A DNA stretch of 64,000 bases from Pleomorphomonas sp. T1.2MG-36 (GCF_950100655.1 NZ_CATNLY010000001.1:682001-746000); one strand, 5' to 3'. Shown: positions 34,834 to 45,105, numbered from the stretch's first letter. Numbers and translations are program-made. The notes: generated by a model from the sequence alone, not told the origin.

Positions 34834-35940
34834 TCAAGCGATCTCGCCACAAACCACAGGCACCGGTGTGCCAGTTGTGGCCGGGAAAGACGACGGCAGC
34901 CCCTTCAGGCGCCGCGCCGCGAGATAGGCGAAGGCCTGCGCCTCGACGAAGTCGGCATCAAAGCCGACGTTGCCGGCCGGAACCACCTCGACGCCGGACC
35001 GCTCGGCGATCATCCGGACCATGACCGGATTGCGCGCGCCGCCGCCGGACACGATGACCGTCCGGATCGGCGCACCGGCGAGGCGCAGACCGGCGGCCAC
35101 TCCCTCGGCGGTGAACGCGGTCAGCGTCGCCACCCGATCGGCAAACGGCAGGCGAGCGGCGGCATCGGCCCGGAACGTGTTGCGATCGAGCGATTTGGGC
35201 GCCGGCGTCTCGAAGTGCGGATGGTCCATCAGTTGGCCCAGCACATCGGCATCGACACGCCCCTGGGCGGCGATGGCGCCGTCGACGTCGAAGCGGGCAC
35301 CGGTGGCGTTGAACACCAGATCGTCGATCAGCGCATTGCCGGGTCCGGTATCGAAGGCGATCAGGTCGCCATCCCCGCCGATCAGCGTGACGTTGGCGAC
35401 GCCGCCAATGTTGAGGAAGGCGACCGGCGGCGCGAGCCCGGCCTTGCGGGCGAGCGCCCGGTGATAGACCGGCACCAGCGGTGCCCCCTGCCCACCCTGG
35501 CGAATATCGGCCGACCGAAAATCATGGACCACCGGCAGGTTGAAGCGCTCGGCGAGAACGCTTGCATCGCCGATCTGGGCGGTGAAACCCCGGTCCGGAG
35601 CATGATGCACTGTCTGGCCATGGAAGCCGATCACCTCGGGACGGATGCCCTTCTTCTCGGCCGCGATCAACAGCACGGCCACCACGTGCGCGTGCGCGTC
35701 GGTGACGACGCTCTCGGCCTCGGCGAGCCGGCCGAAGCGATCTTCGCGAGCGGTCATGCCGACCGCATCCTTCAACGCCGCCCTCAGAACAGACCGTTCC
35801 TCGTCGCCATAAGGCTGGAAAAGCGTTGGCCCGAACTCGGCGATCCCCTCCCCGTCGGTGCGAATCAGAGCCGCATCGACGCCGTCCATCGACGTGCCGC
35901 TCATCAGACCGAGTGCCCACATGGCCGAATCGCCAGACAT
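34834..35940 (-). CDS. anmK: Anhydro-N-acetylmuramic acid kinase
   Basis: Recycles cell wall 1,6-anhydro-MurNAc by ring cleavage and phosphorylation to MurNAc-6-P. 368 residues; the ATP-binding P-loop-like start WALGLMSGTSMDGVDAALIRTDG is the family signature, followed by GFHGQTVHHAPD, DFRSADIRQGGQGAPLVPVYH (about residues 140-165) and VAFLNIGGVANVTLI, with FDTGPGNALIDDL. The ATG at 35940 follows a GAGGT sequence by five bases; the frame stays open upstream into the divergent tyrS but that part is unrelated. No murQ is adjacent. Confidence 0.95.
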   Translation of the reverse strand: MSGDSAMWALGLMSGTSMDGVDAALIRTDGEGIAEFGPTLFQPYGDEERSVLRAALKDAVGMTAREDRFGRLAEAESVVTDAHAHVVAVLLIAAEKKGIRPEVIGFHGQTVHHAPDRGFTAQIGDASVLAERFNLPVVHDFRSADIRQGGQGAPLVPVYHRALARKAGLAPPVAFLNIGGVANVTLIGGDGDLIAFDTGPGNALIDDLVFNATGARFDVDGAIAAQGRVDADVLGQLMDHPHFETPAPKSLDRNTFRADAAARLPFADRVATLTAFTAEGVAAGLRLAGAPIRTVIVSGGGARNPVMVRMIAERSGVEVVPAGNVGFDADFVEAQAFAYLAARRLKGLPSSFPATTGTPVPVVCGEIA

Positions 35941-36042
35941 TTTTGACCTCATACCCCGTGAAATCCGCTTTCGATCCTGATAGGAAGCCCAGCGGACTGA
36001 TACGTCAATTCGGGTCCGTGGACAAACCAAAGGTACAGAAAG

Positions 36043-37296
36043 ATGAGCGGCTACAAGTCGGATTTCCTGCGCACGCTCGACGAGCGCGGTTTCATCCACC
36101 AGATCTCGGACCCCGAAGGGCTCGACGCGGCGTGCATGAAGGGTCCGATCACCGCCTATGTGGGCTATGACGCCACTGCCACCTCCATCCACATCGGCAA
36201 CCTCATCACCGTTACCATGCTCTATTGGCTGCAGGAGACCGGCCACCGGCCGATCAGCCTGATGGGCGGCGGTACATCGATGGTGGGCGACCCCTCCTTC
36301 CGTGATGACCAGCGCAAGCTGCTGACGCCGGAAACGATCGCCAACAACATCGAGAGCATCAAGAAGGTCTACTCGCGCATCCTGCGCTATGGCGACGGCC
36401 CGACCGACGCCATCATGGCCAACAATGCCGACTGGCTGATGAAGCTCAACTACGTCGAGTTCCTGCGCGACGTCGGCCGCTTCTTCTCGGTCAACCGCAT
36501 GCTGTCCTTCGACAGCGTCAAACTGCGCCTCGACCGCGAGCAGTCGCTGTCCTTCCTCGAATTCAACTACATGATCATGCAGGGCTACGACTTCGTCGAG
36601 CTCAACCGCCGCTACGGCACCGTCCTTCAGATGGGCGGCTCCGATCAGTGGGGCAACATCGTCAACGGCGTCGATCTCAGCCACCGCATGAACGGCCCGC
36701 AGCTCTACGCGCTGACGACGCCGCTTCTGACCACCTCGTCAGGCCAGAAGATGGGCAAGACCGCCAATGGCGCCGTCTGGCTCAACGGCGACCTCTTCAG
36801 CCCCTATGACTTCTGGCAGTATTTCCGCAACACCGAGGATGCCGACGTCGTCCGCTTCCTGAAGATCTTCACCCGTCTGCCGCTTTCCGAGATCGCCCGG
36901 CTCGGCGCACTCGGTGGAGCCGAGATCAACGAGGCCAAGAAGATCCTCGCCACCGAGGCGACCGCCGTCGTCCATGGCCGGGAAGCAGCCGAAGCGGCCG
37001 CCGAAACCGCGCGCCTGACCTTCGAGGAAGGCGTCCACACCGACGACCTGCCGACCGTCGAAGTGCCGAAGGCCGATCTTGAAGCCGGCGTCGGCGTACT
37101 CACTGCCTTCGTGCAGGCCGGCCTCGCCGCATCCAATGGCGATGCCCGCCGTTCGGCCCAGGGCGGCGGCCTCAAGGTCAACGACCGCGCGGTCACCGAT
37201 CCCAAGGAGGTCCTGTCGCTCCAGAGCCTCAACGACGACGGCGTCATCAAGCTGTCGCTCGGCAAGAAGAAGCACATCCTGTTGAAGCCGGTCTGA
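36043..37296 (+). CDS. tyrS: Tyrosyl-tRNA synthetase
   Basis: Class I aminoacyl-tRNA synthetase, 417 residues. The HIGH-type motif is HIGN (residues 50-53) and the KMSKS-type motif is KMGKT (236-240). Tyr/ATP-binding context [15 protein letters not shown] and the Asp/Gln pair in [12 protein letters not shown] are visible, and the C-terminal S4 domain ends the protein ([28 protein letters not shown]). Divergent from anmK with a 102-base promoter region. A 16-bp inverted repeat follows the stop. Confidence 0.97.
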   Translation: MSGYKSDFLRTLDERGFIHQISDPEGLDAACMKGPITAYVGYDATATSIHIGNLITVTMLYWLQETGHRPISLMGGGTSMVGDPSFRDDQRKLLTPETIANNIESIKKVYSRILRYGDGPTDAIMANNADWLMKLNYVEFLRDVGRFFSVNRMLSFDSVKLRLDREQSLSFLEFNYMIMQGYDFVELNRRYGTVLQMGGSDQWGNIVNGVDLSHRMNGPQLYALTTPLLTTSSGQKMGKTANGAVWLNGDLFSPYDFWQYFRNTEDADVVRFLKIFTRLPLSEIARLGALGGAEINEAKKILATEATAVVHGREAAEAAAETARLTFEEGVHTDDLPTVEVPKADLEAGVGVLTAFVQAGLAASNGDARRSAQGGGLKVNDRAVTDPKEVLSLQSLNDDGVIKLSLGKKKHILLKPV

Positions 37297-37364
37297 TCGG
37301 CAAGAGCAGTCGCCGACGCATCAAGCGCCCCCGGCTCTTAGCCGACGCGCGCCGAACAAACGCC

Positions 37365-37403
37365 TTGGAGCGCCGATCCGATTAAACCGGATCGGCGCTC
37401 CAA
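37365..37403. terminator. 16-bp inverted repeat between tyrS and the GGDEF-EAL gene
   Basis: TTGGAGCGCCGATCCG and CGGATCGGCGCTCCAA are perfect reverse complements around ATTAAAC. It sits between convergent genes and likely terminates both, though neither side has a full T-run. Its sequence type (GAGCGCCGATCCG-ATTAAA-...) resembles a palindromic intergenic repeat I recall from Hyphomicrobiales genomes. Confidence 0.6.
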
Positions 37404-37461
37404 CGTCTTGTGGCCCAGCGTCACCTTTCCGGTCCGTGTGCCACACAGGTCGGATGACTCC

Positions 37462-39894
37462 CTAAAGAGCGACGGTCTCGCTACGGCGCGGCAACATGGA
37501 AACAAGGCCTGTCTTCGGAAGGGGCCTTGAGAAGTAATAGCCCTGGATCAGATCGCAGCCCCAATCGGTCAGGGAATCCAGCTGCTCCCGGGTCTCCACG
37601 CCTTCCGCCACCACCTTGAACGACATCACCTCCGCGAGCTTGATGATCGTCGAGACCAATCCACACTGTTGGGCGTCGCGAGGAATGCCGGTGATGAAGC
37701 TGCGATCGATCTTGATGCAGTCCCACGGCATCTCCCTCAGATAGGAAAACGAAGAGTACCCGGTACCGAAGTCGTCGATCGCGATACTGATCCCCATGTC
37801 CTTCAATTCATTGAGAATGGGAGTGACCTCGTTCTCGCGCTCGATGTAGGACGATTCCGTTATTTCGATTTGGAGATTGTGGGCAGGGAACCCGGTCTCG
37901 GCCAATGTCTTCGACAGAACGGATATGAAACTGCCGAACCGAACCTGGCTGGCCGATATGTTCACCGACACGGTGATGGGCGCATAGCCACTCTCAAGCC
38001 ACTCCTGCCCGTCGCGACAGGCCCTTTCGAGAACATACTCGCCGACGGCTTCGATGAGGCTGGTTCCCTCCGCCACCGGAATGAAATCGCACGGCGGCAC
38101 AACGCCGAGGTCCGGATCCGTCCATCGTGCGAGGGCCTCGACGCCGCACAATCGATGACTGACGGCATCGAACTGCGGCTGATAGTGAACTTCGAGTACG
38201 TTGTTCGCCAAAGCGTTTTTCAGTTTCACGCCCAGCTTCATCTTCTTCTGGCTCTCGGCGGTCAGCCTGTCCTCGTAGACACCGACCGAACCTCGCCGGT
38301 TGCGCTTCGCCTCGTAGAGGGCCGCATCCGCCTCCAGAAGCGCGTCGCGGTCCCCATCCTGTGGCTTGTAGCTCACGCCGAACGTCGCCGAGGAAAACAC
38401 TTCCAGTCCATCGTCGATGCGGACGGTTTGCCCGAGGGCCCGCTGAATCTTCTCGATGATGCTTTCGATGAAGCCGCCGTCGCCGGAATGGATGAGAAGC
38501 GCGAACTCGTCTCCGCCGATCCGGCAGAGGATATCATCCGGTTTCAGGTGGTCGCGCCGAATGGCATCGAGGCGGCTGGCAACGGTCTGCAAAACGCGAT
38601 CGCCGGCACCATGCCCGTAACTGTCGTTGACGTCCTTGAAGTGATCGAGATCGACGATGATGAGGGCAAAGGGAACGTCACGCAGCCCCGCAAGACGTTG
38701 ATCGAGGGCGCGGCGGTTGACCAAACCGGTCAGTTGGTCGCGCGAGGCGAGATACTCCAGTCTTTCCTGCGCATTCTTCTGCTCGGAGATGTCGATCAGC
38801 GAATAGACATAGGTTTCCCCACCCTCCGCGTCCTCCCCGGCGGGCGTTATCGACAGGATGCCGGGCCGGCTTCCGTCCGGCCCAAACATGACCTCGCGGC
38901 GCCATGTGTCCTTCAGGCCGTCCGGAAGAACCACCGGCTTGCCATCGCTCCGGAATGCGTCCTTCAGGCCGGTGTGGCGACCATCCTGGCCGCCGCCGAC
39001 ACCCAGCATCCGCTCGAAGGCCGCGTTGGCCTTCAGCATGGAGCCTGCGTGGTCGACGATGGCGAGCCCCTCCGTCGAGTTCTTGAAAACGACGTCGCCG
39101 CGCCGGACGTCCCGATCCTTACGCGCCATCTCCTTGATCAACGCGGCGCTGCTGGACGCCAAAAGGCGCCAGCGAACCGTGTCGGCTTCGAGATAGTCGG
39201 CGAATGCCTGTCGCTTCCAAACCACGAACAGCGCCAGCGGAACGCCAAAGGCAGCGGCTATCAGGACCTTTCCCGCAAGACCTCCGAAGACGATCGCGGC
39301 GATCTGAGCATTGATTCCGAAGGCGATGAAGGGAAATGCAATGCCGTCCAGCACAAGGACGAGGATGAAGGAGAAAATATAGATCGCAGCGGTGACGGGA
39401 AGCGGCGGTTTTCTCTTCTTCGTCAGTTCGAAGATGTACAGAAGCAGCAGAAGCTCGGCGACGATAAGAACGCCCCCGAGCGCGATCAAAGCCGTCGAGA
39501 CCTCAAACAACGCCGGGGGAACGTTGTATGGGTTGACGACGCCGTCCGCCTTCAGGATCGACTGCGTCAGGAAGGAAATGACGATGTTGAAGAGGTCGAC
39601 GACGAAGACCAGCCGAACCAGGTGACGCAGGATGAAAGCATTTCTCTCTATCCAGACGAACATCACGGCCGTCATCATGAAGGCGCCGTAGCACAGATTT
39701 CCGCCGGATACGACGATGCCATCGGCAATCTGGAGAGAGTAGATGTTGCCCCAGAAGCCACCGATCAGCAGAACGAGGGATATGTAGACGTAGAAATGGA
39801 CCTGCCGTATCGGACCTGAAAGCGTTGTGAAATAAAGCGGGAACATGGAGAAGGCGGCTATCTGAAAAATCAGCAGAACGAACATGATAGCCAA
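37462..39894 (-). CDS. Membrane GGDEF-EAL protein with PAS region
   Basis: 810 residues, a putative bifunctional c-di-GMP enzyme. About seven hydrophobic segments (residues 1-215) form a membrane domain I cannot assign to a named sensor. A PAS-like region follows (about 270-390, FKNSTEGLAIVDHAGSMLKANAAFERMLG). The GGDEF signature is intact (RIGGDEFALL). The residue pattern upstream is KPDD, not RxxD, so the inhibitory I-site is degenerate. The EAL domain has EAL in GVEALARWTDP, NISASQVRFG, EITESSYIE, DDFGTGYSS, KIDRSFI and AEGVETREQ, all residues needed for phosphodiesterase activity. Net activity cannot be deduced. Stands alone. Confidence 0.92.
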   Translation of the reverse strand: MAIMFVLLIFQIAAFSMFPLYFTTLSGPIRQVHFYVYISLVLLIGGFWGNIYSLQIADGIVVSGGNLCYGAFMMTAVMFVWIERNAFILRHLVRLVFVVDLFNIVISFLTQSILKADGVVNPYNVPPALFEVSTALIALGGVLIVAELLLLLYIFELTKKRKPPLPVTAAIYIFSFILVLVLDGIAFPFIAFGINAQIAAIVFGGLAGKVLIAAAFGVPLALFVVWKRQAFADYLEADTVRWRLLASSSAALIKEMARKDRDVRRGDVVFKNSTEGLAIVDHAGSMLKANAAFERMLGVGGGQDGRHTGLKDAFRSDGKPVVLPDGLKDTWRREVMFGPDGSRPGILSITPAGEDAEGGETYVYSLIDISEQKNAQERLEYLASRDQLTGLVNRRALDQRLAGLRDVPFALIIVDLDHFKDVNDSYGHGAGDRVLQTVASRLDAIRRDHLKPDDILCRIGGDEFALLIHSGDGGFIESIIEKIQRALGQTVRIDDGLEVFSSATFGVSYKPQDGDRDALLEADAALYEAKRNRRGSVGVYEDRLTAESQKKMKLGVKLKNALANNVLEVHYQPQFDAVSHRLCGVEALARWTDPDLGVVPPCDFIPVAEGTSLIEAVGEYVLERACRDGQEWLESGYAPITVSVNISASQVRFGSFISVLSKTLAETGFPAHNLQIEITESSYIERENEVTPILNELKDMGISIAIDDFGTGYSSFSYLREMPWDCIKIDRSFITGIPRDAQQCGLVSTIIKLAEVMSFKVVAEGVETREQLDSLTDWGCDLIQGYYFSRPLPKTGLVSMLPRRSETVAL

Positions 39895-40260
39895 TCCGTG
39901 GTTGGGTCACTCAGCACGATATGCCGCGCCATGTTCGACCCCGTCCGAGCGTTCGCAGGTATCCTTCCGATCCGAGCGTCCTCAGGGGATCGGCAGGGTC
40001 GCACCCCGTTCCTTCATGATCGAATGATGCCCCCGAAGCATGGGAATGTCCCGCTCGCCTCCCCGTCGGCATCGAAACGATGATGGGAAGCTTAGCATCA
40101 GGCGCATGCGTTCTCATCCGGACTATTGGCGGTGCCGACTATCAGAAAGTCTAGCGGCGGCGCCCTGCGTCGAAACCACTCGATCGAAATCGGCCGATGG
40201 AGGAGATGAACGGCCAAAGCGAGCCTGAGGGGCCCGCGCCGGCCCTTCATCCGGTCGCCG
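39895..40260. other. 366-base intergenic region upstream of the GGDEF-EAL gene
   Basis: Lies between the start of the GGDEF-EAL gene and the stop of the AsmA-like gene, both on the minus strand. No gene or RNA recognised; a weak GGGCC/GGCCC hairpin occurs at its right end near the AsmA stop. Confidence 0.5.
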
Positions 40261-43200
40261 TCATTTCAGCTCGAACAGGCGGCGGAAGATGCCCGGTGCG
40301 ATGGCCGACAGCGGATTGACCGACAGCGAGGGCGCGTCGATCGGTCCGCTGAGGCGATAGGAGACGCCCAGAAGACCCGAACGCCCGCCGCCAGCGAAGA
40401 TCGTCTGCCCGAGCAACGGAATGGACGCCAACACGCTGTCGAGCTGGTTGGCCGGCAGATAGCTGCCGGCAAGGCGCAGGGCATTCTTGGAGAAATCGAC
40501 GTCGCCGGCCATGGTGAGCCCGGCCGTTCCGGTCCGGATGAATCCCTCGCCGATCGACAGCATGCCGTTGCCGAACCTGAGATCGAAGACCAGCCGGCTG
40601 ATGTCCGTCGTCGAAAGCCCTTCGGTTGGGCCATCTCGCGAAGCGGTCGAGAGCTGCGCCAGCGCCGGCTCCTCCACCACCTTCCAGCGATTGCCGTCGA
40701 TTCGTGCCGCCAGAATGCCACTGTCGTCGATGGCGCCCACGAGCGTCGCCCGCCCACCGTAGACGCGCCTGTAGACGCCGAGGAAGCGCAGGAGGCGGCC
40801 CACCTCGCCGGCTTCCACCTTGATCTTCCGTCCGGCCGCATCCGGTCGCACCGTTGCGGACGCAGAGCCCCCGCCGGACGTTTGCACCGTCAGCGACAAC
40901 TCGTTGATCCGCCCTGCGGCGATGGCGGCCGTGAGGTTGAGCCCGTCGAGCTGCTCGCCGCCTTCACCGGTCACGTTGGCGACGGCAGCCGACAAGGTCA
41001 GAACCATGTCGCCGGGAATGCCGGTTCCGGTCGTTCGGCGCAGAAGGCTGCCGACCAATGCGCGCGCATCGAGACGCGATCCGCTCACCGCGACCTTGAG
41101 GCCATTGGCGCCGGTCGAGGCCTTCAGGGTCAGGCGGTCGGCTGGCGAGAAGTTGAACTTGCTGAGATTGGCACCGACGAAATCGCCGTCGCCATCGAGG
41201 CTGATCTGCCCCTCCACCTCGGCCGAACCGGCCTTCAAAGCGATATTGTTGATGCTCGTACCCGACGAGCCGGTCACCAGATCGAACACCAGCGTGCCGG
41301 GTTTGCCGGCCGGCTTGCGGAAACCGACCAGCGGCAGACTGATCTCCGCCTTGGCCAGGTTGACCGATACCCGGCGCGACACGCCGGTATCGGTCATTTC
41401 CACCGAAACGCTGCCGTCGAGCATGTCTCCGAGGTCGAGCCCGTAGCTCTTGGCCGCGGCGGCGTCGAGATCGAGCTTCACGACCGACTTCGTCTCGCCA
41501 TCGCCCGACAGCGGCAACGTCAGAAACACGTCTGCCGGTGCGCCGTCGATCAGCGCTTTTCCGCTCAGATGCGCGGCGCCGTCGCGGAGTTCGATCCCAA
41601 GGTTGCCACGCGTCACCGAGCGACCGTTGATCGGCGCGCCGGGCGTGAAGCCGGCCAGATCGATCCGGCCACCATAGACGATGTCGGTATCGGCAATCTC
41701 TTCGGCAAGCGGCAGGCGAATCGAAAGGTCGGCCGTCAGGTCGCCGGCGGCCTTGGCCGGATCGGGCGAAAAATCGGCATCCTCGGCCAGTGGCAGGCGA
41801 TTCCAGAGGGCGACACCGGCCGAGGCCGAGCCGGAAAGGCGCAAGGCGACCTCTCCATCCGGCACCTTGGCATCCACGACCGGCACCACGAATGTCGACT
41901 CCCCCATGTCGAGCCGCCGCCCCGCCCCCAGATCGACCCATCCGCTGTCGACGGTGATCTCGAAGCGATTGCCCGACAGCTTGCCGTGCCCGACCGCGTC
42001 GCGGATCAACGGGGCGTCTTCGAAGGGCGTGAACGACGCTTCGGAGAAATCAAAGGCCAGCGCCGCTTCCGGCGCGATGATGCCGCCGCCCGCCTTTGCA
42101 TCGCCTCGCATCGCGAGGTCGACCGTCGCGTTGGAGATCTGGCCGGAGTGGATATGGGTGCCGACCCAGTCGCGGACGTCGGGAGCGAGCGTGACCGGCC
42201 AGAGAGCCTTGAGGGCGGCGGCGGGCAGGCGTGGCGATACGCCCGACAGAACGGCGAAGGTGCCGCCGTCCCGATGCGACGCGCGCGCGGCCGCGGTGAA
42301 GCTGATGCCGGCGCCTTCGACATGCATGTCGTCCATGACGAGCAGCGCGGAAGCCTGATCGTAGCTGCCGGCGATCCTCCCATCGCTGGTCCTTATGCCG
42401 CTCAATATATCCTGCCCTTCGAACTTGAGATCGAAGGTCCAGAGCTTGTCCTGCCGAGGTGGGACGACTTCACCGTGGGCGAGCAGATAACCGCTGCTCA
42501 GTACGACGGGCGACGGGTTGAGCGATATCTGCTGCTTGTCGGCGTTCCATTCGAAGTCAAGGCGGACCGGACCCGCAAGGGCATCCAGCTCGGTGTCGCC
42601 GAAACGAAGCGACGAACCGAGCACCACCTGCCAGCCGGCGGCCGCGATCCCCCCTTGTGCCCCCACGGTGACCGCACCGGACAGGCTGATCGAACCGGAC
42701 AGATCGAGATCGTCTCGACCCGTCGTCGAAGCGATGTCGGCCAGATCGAAGCCACGCGTCTCAAGCTTGACGACAAGGGGATTGTCGGGCGGCGACAAGT
42801 CGGACGTGAGACGCAGCGACACGGCACCGTTCGCTCCGAGACCGATCGCCTGTGCCTCGACGGAGCGGCCCTCCCGGACGCTGCCGGTCACCGAGACGTC
42901 GGACACGATGTCGCGCCGCGCTTTCCCCGGCCGCTCGACACCGAAGCCGAAGGAGCGGATCTCGAAGAAACGAAGGCCATTTTCGGCGATCGCCCGCCGC
43001 ACGGCCAGAATCACCCTGTCGATCGGCGGCAGATTCGTCTGAGGACCGATATCGCTGACCAGAACGTGGTCCAACACCACGCCGTCGAGGGGAATCTCGC
43101 TGGCGGTCGGCCTCGGCCATCGGCCGGTAATACGCATCTCATTGATCGAAACCACGATATCGTTCGGGCGTTCGAGCCGAATGTCGCGGACGATCAATTC

Positions 43201-43515
43201 GGGATTGAGATCGTCGCCGAGTTCGATGCCGGCAAGGCCGACGTCGATACGGACGTCTGGCACCGCAGCGGTGACGGCCGCCCCGATCCGGCTGGCGAGA
43301 AACGGCAGGAAAAGCGGTCCTTGCGACAAACGCCAAACGAGGAACGCGCCGGCAACCCCGGCCAAGACGAACAGAATCACAGCGAACCGGAGGGCACGTA
43401 CCCACCAGCGCGTTCGCCGCTTCGGTTTTTGTCCGTCGCTGCCGATCCCCGCTATGTCGGCGTCCTCCCTGAACAAGCCTGACCAGCGCAACGCCGGAAC
43501 GGCCGTAAACTTCAT
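40261..43515 (-). CDS. AsmA/YhdP-like large envelope protein (DUF3971, AsmA-like C-terminal)
   Basis: 1084 residues. One N-terminal membrane helix (about residues 38-60, RALRFAVILFVLAGVAGAFLVW) precedes a long beta-rich periplasmic region. Repeated short beta blocks such as VSINEMRITGRWPRP, DLSGSISLSGAVTVGAQG and LTMAGDVDFSKNALRLAGSYLPANQLDS near the C terminus match the DUF3971 and AsmA-like C-terminal domains. YhdP/TamB/AsmA proteins form bridge-like hydrophobic grooves that move phospholipids between membranes; a similar role is inferred. The last part GLLGVSYRLSGPIDAPSLSVNPLSAIAPGIFRRLFEL is typical of the family's end. Confidence 0.88.
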   Translation of the reverse strand: MKFTAVPALRWSGLFREDADIAGIGSDGQKPKRRTRWWVRALRFAVILFVLAGVAGAFLVWRLSQGPLFLPFLASRIGAAVTAAVPDVRIDVGLAGIELGDDLNPELIVRDIRLERPNDIVVSINEMRITGRWPRPTASEIPLDGVVLDHVLVSDIGPQTNLPPIDRVILAVRRAIAENGLRFFEIRSFGFGVERPGKARRDIVSDVSVTGSVREGRSVEAQAIGLGANGAVSLRLTSDLSPPDNPLVVKLETRGFDLADIASTTGRDDLDLSGSISLSGAVTVGAQGGIAAAGWQVVLGSSLRFGDTELDALAGPVRLDFEWNADKQQISLNPSPVVLSSGYLLAHGEVVPPRQDKLWTFDLKFEGQDILSGIRTSDGRIAGSYDQASALLVMDDMHVEGAGISFTAAARASHRDGGTFAVLSGVSPRLPAAALKALWPVTLAPDVRDWVGTHIHSGQISNATVDLAMRGDAKAGGGIIAPEAALAFDFSEASFTPFEDAPLIRDAVGHGKLSGNRFEITVDSGWVDLGAGRRLDMGESTFVVPVVDAKVPDGEVALRLSGSASAGVALWNRLPLAEDADFSPDPAKAAGDLTADLSIRLPLAEEIADTDIVYGGRIDLAGFTPGAPINGRSVTRGNLGIELRDGAAHLSGKALIDGAPADVFLTLPLSGDGETKSVVKLDLDAAAAKSYGLDLGDMLDGSVSVEMTDTGVSRRVSVNLAKAEISLPLVGFRKPAGKPGTLVFDLVTGSSGTSINNIALKAGSAEVEGQISLDGDGDFVGANLSKFNFSPADRLTLKASTGANGLKVAVSGSRLDARALVGSLLRRTTGTGIPGDMVLTLSAAVANVTGEGGEQLDGLNLTAAIAAGRINELSLTVQTSGGGSASATVRPDAAGRKIKVEAGEVGRLLRFLGVYRRVYGGRATLVGAIDDSGILAARIDGNRWKVVEEPALAQLSTASRDGPTEGLSTTDISRLVFDLRFGNGMLSIGEGFIRTGTAGLTMAGDVDFSKNALRLAGSYLPANQLDSVLASIPLLGQTIFAGGGRSGLLGVSYRLSGPIDAPSLSVNPLSAIAPGIFRRLFELK

Positions 43516-43609
43516 CGATGACGGCTGCAGGCTTGCCTCGCCCCCGGCAGCCGGCTACCAATCGGAAACTACGTAGCGATCACGCGCCGCCGCGCCCCGG
43601 AAAGATCCG

Positions 43610-44479
43610 ATGTCCGATTCCTTCCTATGCCGCCTCGAAAGCCGTAGCCTCGTTGACGTCACCGGTCCAGAGGCCTCCGCTTTTCTCGACCGGATGATCA
43701 CACAGAACACCGAGGCCGCCGACGGACGAAGCGCTGCCTTCGGTGCGCTTCTGACTCCACAAGGCAAGATCATCTCGGATTTTCTGGTTGTCCGGCAGGA
43801 TAATGGCGGATTTCTGCTCGATACCCCGGCAGCCGGCGCCGCCGATCTTCGAAAGCGCCTGACGATGTTCAAGCTTCGTGCCGACGTGACGATCGACGCT
43901 TCGCCGCTCGTCGTCTACGCCGGCCGCGGCACGCCGCCGGCTGCCGGCCTCGTTGCCGTCGATCCGCGCCATCCAGATCTCGGCTGGCGCCTCTACGCGG
44001 CCGAGGGAGCCATCGCCACCAATGCCGACGAAGCCGTCTGGCAGGCGCATCGCGTCGCGCTCGGCATCCCGGAGGCCGGCGCCGACCTGCCGCTTCTCGA
44101 CGCCTTCCCCCACGATCTTGCCATGGACAGCCTCAACGGTATCGACTTCGACAAGGGGTGCTACGTGGGTCAGGAGATTGTCAGCCGAATGCGCTATCGC
44201 GGCACCGCTCGCCGTCGGCCCGTCGTGCTGTCGACCGACGAGGAGCTGCCGCCGGTGGGCGCGGAAATCCTGATCGGCGGCCGCGTCGCCGGGTACCTCG
44301 GCTCGGCGAGCGGCAAGCGAGGAGTTGCCATTCTGAGACTCGACCGGGTCCGGGACGCGCAGACGTCGGACGAGGCCATCACCGTGGACGGCCGGCCGGT
44401 TTCGGTTGCGCTTCCGGCCTGGGCCGACTACGGCTGGCCGGACACTCAAAAGCCCGACGCATCCAAACCGGACGACTGA
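43610..44479 (+). CDS. ygfZ: Folate-binding YgfZ/GcvT-like Fe-S assembly factor
   Basis: 289 residues. The signature KGCYVGQE occurs at residues 182-189 (Cys184), and the N-terminal GcvT-like fold shows SLVDVTGPEASAFLDRMITQNTEA. YgfZ (IBA57 relatives) uses tetrahydrofolate to assist repair or assembly of certain 4Fe-4S proteins such as MiaB. It starts 94 bases after and divergent from the AsmA gene and is followed five bases later by the HD-domain gene, so it heads a three-gene operon. Confidence 0.93.
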   Translation: MSDSFLCRLESRSLVDVTGPEASAFLDRMITQNTEAADGRSAAFGALLTPQGKIISDFLVVRQDNGGFLLDTPAAGAADLRKRLTMFKLRADVTIDASPLVVYAGRGTPPAAGLVAVDPRHPDLGWRLYAAEGAIATNADEAVWQAHRVALGIPEAGADLPLLDAFPHDLAMDSLNGIDFDKGCYVGQEIVSRMRYRGTARRRPVVLSTDEELPPVGAEILIGGRVAGYLGSASGKRGVAILRLDRVRDAQTSDEAITVDGRPVSVALPAWADYGWPDTQKPDASKPDD

Positions 44480-44484
44480 CATAC

Positions 44485-45105
44485 ATGGCCGATAAAGCCG
44501 GCTCTCCAACCCGTGCATGGCAGCGCATGCTGTCGGGACGGCGGCTCGATCTTCTCGATCCATCCCCGCTCGACGTCGAGATAACCGACATCGCCCACGG
44601 CCTTGCCCGCGTCGCCCGCTGGAACGGCCAGACCTTCGGAGACCACGCGTTCTCCGTGGCCCAGCACTGCCTTGTCGTCGAGGATATCGCCGGCCTGCTG
44701 GAGCCGGAGCTGACCGTCTGCCAGCGCCTCGTCGTCTTGCTGCACGACGCCCCGGAGTATGTGATCGGCGACATGATCTCGCCGTTCAAGGCGGTGATGG
44801 GCGGCGACTACAAGACCGTCGAGAAGCGTCTTGCCGACGCCATTCATCGTCGCTTCGGGCTTGAGAAATACGATACCGACCGGCTGAAGAAGCTCGCCAA
44901 GAAAGCCGATCTCATCTCGGCCTATTTCGAGGCGGTGGAACTTGCCGGCTTCACCGCCGAGGAAGCCAAGCGCATCTTCGGTGTGCCGCGCGGCATCGGC
45001 CGCCAGACACCGGCCGGGCCGACGCTCGGCCTCGACCCGCTGCCGACCGTCTCGGCGGAGGAGGCCTTCCTCAACCGCTTCCAACAACTCGAAAGCCAGC
45101 GATGA
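44485..45105 (+). CDS. HD-domain phosphohydrolase (YfbR-like)
   Basis: 206 residues. The HD metal site includes His54 (TFGDHAFSVAQHC) and His87-Asp88 (VVLLHDAPEYVIGDM) with a later Asp in KKADLISAYFEAVELAG, the pattern of HD_3/YfbR-type enzymes that remove phosphate from nucleotides. The ATG at 44485 follows the ygfZ stop by five bases. Its stop overlaps the next gene's start by four bases (ATGA), indicating translational coupling. Nucleotide substrate is a family inference only. Confidence 0.88.
   Translation: MADKAGSPTRAWQRMLSGRRLDLLDPSPLDVEITDIAHGLARVARWNGQTFGDHAFSVAQHCLVVEDIAGLLEPELTVCQRLVVLLHDAPEYVIGDMISPFKAVMGGDYKTVEKRLADAIHRRFGLEKYDTDRLKKLAKKADLISAYFEAVELAGFTAEEAKRIFGVPRGIGRQTPAGPTLGLDPLPTVSAEEAFLNRFQQLESQR

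Noticed and set aside
35941..36684. Upstream extension of the anmK reading frame through tyrS
   Set aside because: The extension is antisense to the tyrS N-terminal half, and anmK family similarity begins at the ATG at 35940.
40882..43482. An 866-codon open frame antisense to the AsmA-like gene
   Set aside because: Typical shadow frame of a high-GC gene; the minus-strand protein has a membrane anchor and domain features.
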